Assembly (NCBI GenBank): GCA_020199975.1
Contig: JAIVJP010000322.1
Span: 1-6,178, forward strand
From: Acidobacteriota bacterium
GTDB taxonomy: Bacteria > Acidobacteriota > Blastocatellia > Pyrinomonadales > Pyrinomonadaceae
DNA length: 6,178 bases
Direction: 5' to 3'
Each line of letters begins with the position of its first letter. Within the stretch, counting starts at the first letter, position 1. The notes under the pieces are model-generated. The model made no database searches. It had not been told where the DNA came from and worked only from the letters and a program-made list of their open reading frames with translations. Positions 6,056-6,178 of the stretch are shown here, piece by piece. A program made the translations under genes and the position numbers.

Positions 6056-6178
6056 GTGTGATTTCGTACGCAGCCCATAATGCTGCATGTCTAGCCGGTG
6101 AAAGACCGGTCATGGGAATTGACTGTATGCCATGTAGTTATACTCGACGTTTTCGGTGGGCGACCACCGGGGACGAAA
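6056..6178 (+). mobile_element. Group II intron 5' end (start of domain I), cut by window edge
   Basis: The sequence begins GTGTG at 6056, matching the GUGYG 5' end of group II introns. It then shows a chain of perfect hairpins expected for structured RNA: GCAGC/GCTGC (6070-6074 with 6082-6086), CCGGT/ACCGG around GAAAG (6095-6109), CATGG/CCATG (6111-6115 with 6130-6134), and CGGTGG/CCACCG closed by a GCGA loop of the GNRA type (6154-6169). The CCGGTGAAAGACCGGTCATGGG segment resembles the GGTGAAAG element common in domain I of bacterial introns. No open frame fits the region better. The reverse transcriptase/maturase, if present, would lie beyond the window. The junction after ...CCTGTTA is my best estimate. 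The hairpins are seen directly; the intron identity is recognised from memory of the family and not from alignment. Confidence 0.62.

Overview
The window is bacterial and probably comes from an Acidobacteriota-like soil organism (Blastocatellia or Pyrinomonadales would fit). That placement is an impression from the protein style, the mixed base composition and the type of dispersed intergenic repeats. No marker gene here proves it.

Layout, left to right. Bases 1-204 hold no recognisable gene. A small exported protein of unknown function lies on the minus strand (205-873). It is followed by a 550-base intergenic stretch carrying two unrelated repeats: a REPIN-like pair of inverted ~35-base arms (971-1108) and an inverted pair of 7-base-unit arrays (1265-1434). 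The second array runs into the 3' end of hemB and contains its stop codon. Next is a minus-strand pair, a hotdog thioesterase (2417-2881) followed 9 bases later by hemB (1424-2407), which makes porphobilinogen for haem and related tetrapyrroles. A good promoter sits directly before a GTG codon of the thioesterase, so its mRNA may be leaderless. Diverging from this pair is a compact plus-strand toxin-antitoxin operon (3154-3794) with a clear promoter, a perfect Shine-Dalgarno sequence, an AbrB/MazE-type antitoxin and a VapC-like PIN nuclease that overlap by one base.

The right third is marked by group II intron sequence. At 4138-4214 on the plus strand there is an orphan intron 3' end: a domain V hairpin and a domain VI hairpin with a bulged A eight bases before a terminal AT. 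The rest of that intron is missing. At 6056, also on the plus strand, a second intron appears to begin with GTGTG followed by a series of hairpins, and it runs off the window. Between the two, on the minus strand, lies a complete benzoate-CoA-ligase-family acyl-CoA synthetase (4266-5897) with its own promoter candidate.

Apart from the thioesterase-hemB pair and the toxin-antitoxin pair, the genes do not form one pathway. The window looks like ordinary chromosome that has collected a toxin-antitoxin cassette, REP-type repeats and retroelements. I found no clearly new multi-gene system. The most unusual parts are the orphan intron tail, the intron head facing the same way, and the repeat array that supplies the hemB stop codon.
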